Below are positions 61,621 to 64,000 of a stretch of 64,000 bases of DNA, piece after piece. The DNA is taken from positions 1 to 64,000 of the forward strand of contig CAILMF010000008.1 of NCBI GenBank assembly GCA_903835235.1, written 5' to 3'. Below the pieces are notes generated by a model. It ran no database searches. It was given only the letters and a program-made list of their open reading frames with translations, and was not told where the DNA came from. Position numbers and translations under genes: made by a program. This stretch comes from an uncultured Rhodospirillales bacterium. GTDB lineage: Bacteria > Pseudomonadota > Alphaproteobacteria > Acetobacterales > Acetobacteraceae. The first letter of the stretch is position 1. Each line of letters begins with the position of its first letter.

Positions 61621-62447
61621 CCCTGCCCGATGGCCGCCTGCACTTGCAGGAAGGCCCTATCGACATCGTCATCGGCCTGTCCGGCACCCGCGCCGCGCTG
61701 GTGGAGGCCCGCGCCCGCGCCGAGGCCGCCTTCGCCGGGCTGCTGGGCGCCCTGGCGGCGGAACTGCCGCTGCTGCGCACCCCGCTGGCGGTGGACCTGC
61801 CGGCCGCTGCCCACCCGGCCGCGCAGCGCATGGTCGCCGCCTGCTGGCCGCATCGGCGCGGCTTCATCACCCCCATGGCAGCCGTGGCCGGCGCAGTGGC
61901 CGAGCATATCCGCGACGCGCTGGCGGAAACGCCGGGCCTGGCCAGCGCCTACGTCAACAATGGCGGCGACATCGCGCTGCACCTGGCACCAGGGCAGCGG
62001 CTGCATATCGGCCTGGTCCGCCACCTGGCCCACGCCGCGCCGGAAGGCCTGGTGCGGGTGCGGGCCGAAGACCCGGTGCGCGGCATCGCCACGTCAGGCT
62101 GGCCCGGCCGCAGCTTCTCGCTTGGCATCGCCGATGCGGTGACGGTGCTGGCCGCCAGCGCCGCCGCGGCCGATGCCGCCGCCACCGTCATCGCCAATGC
62201 CTGCAACGTGGCGCACCCCGCCATCAGCCGCGCCCCGGCGCGCAGCTTGGACCCCGACAGCGACTTGGGCGACCTGCTCGTCACCACCGCGGTTGGCCCG
62301 CTGCCGCCGGAGGCCGTCGCCACTGCGCTGGCGGCCGGGGAAGCGGTGGCGGAAGCCCTGCTGGCGCGCGGCCTGATCCACGCCGCGCTGCTGGCGGTAG
62401 GCGATACGCTGGGCAGCGTCGGCACACCACTGCTGAGCCATGGCTGA
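61602..62447 (+). CDS. UPF0280 family protein (ApbE-like fold)
   Basis: LQEGPIDIVIGLSG; PLAVDLPAAAHPAAQRMVAACWPHRRGFITPMAAVAGAVAEHI; ASAYVNNGGDIALHLAPGQ; GIATSGWPGRSFSLGIADAVTVLA. Confidence 0.85.
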   Translation: MAHSAVTLPDGRLHLQEGPIDIVIGLSGTRAALVEARARAEAAFAGLLGALAAELPLLRTPLAVDLPAAAHPAAQRMVAACWPHRRGFITPMAAVAGAVAEHIRDALAETPGLASAYVNNGGDIALHLAPGQRLHIGLVRHLAHAAPEGLVRVRAEDPVRGIATSGWPGRSFSLGIADAVTVLAASAAAADAAATVIANACNVAHPAISRAPARSLDPDSDLGDLLVTTAVGPLPPEAVATALAAGEAVAEALLARGLIHAALLAVGDTLGSVGTPLLSHG

Positions 62448-62451
62448 CCGT

Positions 62452-62465
62452 CGCCGTATACGGCG
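62452..62465. promoter_or_regulatory. perfect 14-bp GTATAC-centred palindrome (operator candidate)
   Basis: CGCCGTATACGGCG; second related site TGCCGTATACGACG at 62515-62528, 63 bp away. Confidence 0.5.
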
Positions 62466-62514
62466 CGCCCCGCATATCCACCAGAACGCCGCAAAATCCG
62501 ATTGACGCGACCAC

Positions 62515-62528
62515 TGCCGTATACGACG
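62515..62528. promoter_or_regulatory. second GTATAC-centred site (operator candidate)
   Basis: TGCCGTATACGACG, shares GCCGTATACG with 62453-62462; 32 bp upstream of the 62560 start. Confidence 0.45.
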
Positions 62529-62559
62529 ATGCCCCACCCCACCCGCAGGAGAGCCCGCG

Positions 62560-63291
62560 ATGACCGCGCTGATGAACCAGGACGAATTCCGCACCGCGCT
62601 GGAAAACGCCATCAAGGGCAAAAGCGCGAACACCTCGCCGTTCAGCGTCGCCTGGGCCTCGGGCAAGCTCTCGCGTGAGCATCTCTGCCGCTGGGCCGAG
62701 AACCACTACCATTACGTCGGCCCCTTCGCCGACTACCTCGGCTACGTCTATGGCCGCATGCCCGCGCAGTACCAGGAGGCCAAGGACTTCCTGCTGGCCA
62801 ACATGTACGAGGAAGAGATCGGCGGCGACCGCCACACCGACCTGCTGATCCGCTTCGCCGAGTCCTGCGGCACCACGCGCGAACGCGTGAAGGACGAGAA
62901 CAACATGTCCGCCACCACCCGCGCCCTGCAGGCCTGGTGCTACTGCGTGGCCATGCGCGAGGACCCGATCGTCGCCGTCGCCGGCCTGGTGGTTGGCCTG
63001 GAATCGCAGGTCCCCAGCATCTACCGCCGCCAGACCCCGACCCTGCGGGAGAAGTACGGCTTCACCGATGAGGAGGTCGAGTTCTTCGACCTGCACATCG
63101 TCTCCGACGAGATCCATGGCGAGCGCGGCTATCAGATCGTGCTGGAGCACGCGACCACGGTCGAGTTGCAGCAGAAGTGCCTGAAGATCTGCGAGATCGG
63201 CGCCGAGATGCGGCTGCTGTACACCACCGCGCTGTACAACGACTACGTGGCCCGCGACCTGTCGCTGGCCGACCTGGACATGGCCGCGTGA
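62560..63291 (+). CDS. iron-containing redox enzyme, heme-oxygenase-like diiron (HDO/TenA-PqqC fold) family
   Basis: ANMYEEEIGGDRHTDLL, AVAGLVVGLESQVPSIY, EFFDLHIVSDEIHGERG (HxxxDxxH) arrangement typical of HDO-type metal ligands. Confidence 0.82.
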   Translation: MTALMNQDEFRTALENAIKGKSANTSPFSVAWASGKLSREHLCRWAENHYHYVGPFADYLGYVYGRMPAQYQEAKDFLLANMYEEEIGGDRHTDLLIRFAESCGTTRERVKDENNMSATTRALQAWCYCVAMREDPIVAVAGLVVGLESQVPSIYRRQTPTLREKYGFTDEEVEFFDLHIVSDEIHGERGYQIVLEHATTVELQQKCLKICEIGAEMRLLYTTALYNDYVARDLSLADLDMAA

Positions 63292-63319
63292 TTGCCGGGC
63301 AACATGGTTGCCCGGCAAT
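63291..63319. other. perfect 13-bp-stem hairpin at the stop codon of the HDO-like gene
   Basis: ATTGCCGGGCAAC-ATG-GTTGCCCGGCAAT. Confidence 0.85.
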
Positions 63320-63474
63320 CAGGTCTTTCCACCCTCAAAGGCGTCGTGCGAGCAGCACGCCTGCGGCGTGACGCGCCGGCATCCGTCGGCTTGGCTTACG
63401 CCACACCTGTAGCGGGCGCCGTTCGGCGCCTCGGTACGGGGCTTGGCCCCGTGCCGCCAACCAGAGGCAAGCGC

Positions 63475-63771
63475 ATGCCCACCGTCACCTTCCGCGTCGG
63501 CGACCTGGCCTTCACCGAGGAGGTGGCTGATAACACCAACCTGGTGGTCCGCGCCGGCATCAAGAAGTTCCCCTTCCCGCACCTGAAGTACAAGTGCGGC
63601 ATGGGCAAGTGCGGCACCTGCGCCAGCCGCGTGCTGGCCGGCGCCGAGCACCTGCCCGAGCCGAATTGGAAGGAACAGAAGGTGCTGGGCGAGCGTCTCT
63701 CGCAAGGCTGGCGGCTGGGCTGCCAGCTCTGGCTGCATCACGACCTTGAACTGACGCAGGACCGCGCCTGA
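63475..63771 (+). CDS. [2Fe-2S] ferredoxin-like protein
   Basis: YKCGMGKCGTCASRVL (Cx4Cx2C) plus downstream LGCQLW Cys. Confidence 0.9.
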   Translation: MPTVTFRVGDLAFTEEVADNTNLVVRAGIKKFPFPHLKYKCGMGKCGTCASRVLAGAEHLPEPNWKEQKVLGERLSQGWRLGCQLWLHHDLELTQDRA

Positions 63772-64000
63772 TGTACGCCATCCTCACCAGCAAGCCCGGC
63801 CAGTACCGCACGGAAATCGCCGCCGGCGTGACCCCGGTGGAAGCCTATGACTACGTCTTCTGCGGCGCCGTCCGCGCCCGCTTCGTCATCGCGGAACTGG
63901 GCGACGCCGAGCGGTTGCACGTGATCGACGAAGGCAACCCGCCCACGGTCAACAAGGTGCCGGTAAAATTCTTCCCCAGCTTCGCCACACTGGAAGCGGC
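63771..64000 (+). CDS. unknown small protein, truncated by window end
   Basis: Open frame MYAILTSKPGQYRTEIAAGVTPVEAYDYVFCGAVRARFVIAELGDAERLHVIDEGNPPTVNKVPVKFFPSFATLEA...; ATG overlaps the ferredoxin TGA (translational coupling). Confidence 0.7.
   Translation, partial: MYAILTSKPGQYRTEIAAGVTPVEAYDYVFCGAVRARFVIAELGDAERLHVIDEGNPPTVNKVPVKFFPSFATLEA

Noticed and set aside
62560-63291. Calling the HDO-like protein TenA or PqqC
   Set aside because: The HxxxDxxH/E ligand pattern and the ferredoxin neighbour fit a metal-dependent HDO better; no thiamine or PQQ genes adjoin.

Overview
GC-rich alphaproteobacterial window, probably Acetobacteraceae or Rhodospirillales-like judging by protein style (no search was run). 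The left edge is a 16S rRNA gene on the minus strand. Its first ~95 bp are AT-rich and divergent, and look like a chimeric join at the universal 907-926 site. A housekeeping block follows (clpB, DUF4167, prmC, prfA, hisS, ispG, rodZ-like), interrupted by a MntA/HepT-type toxin-antitoxin pair. Next come lysC, ubiG, assorted small secreted or stress proteins, a pstSCAB-phoU-phoB operon, a liv ABC importer with a cupin, an enolase/Bug/M81/RraA catabolic block, a Dpp/Gsi-type peptide importer, and a second liv importer carrying three tandem paralogous substrate-binding proteins. The right-hand ~10 kb is the most interesting part. It holds a putative reductive nicotinate-type (N-heterocycle) catabolic cluster: DUF1185/AA_synth, enamidase-like amidohydrolase, MarR regulator, FAD and fused FeS/Mo hydroxylase subunits, 6-hydroxynicotinate reductase-like protein and ApbE-like UPF0280 protein. 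An adjoining heme-oxygenase-like diiron protein / [2Fe-2S] ferredoxin / unknown-protein module runs off the window. Non-coding signals noted include an orphan TPP-riboswitch-like element, an inverted pair of dispersed ~85-bp repeats 36 kb apart, a REP/BIME pair, candidate MarR and GTATAC operators, a Pho box, an RpoH-like promoter and a hairpin-rich intergenic region. All family calls come from reading the translated ORFs and motifs.
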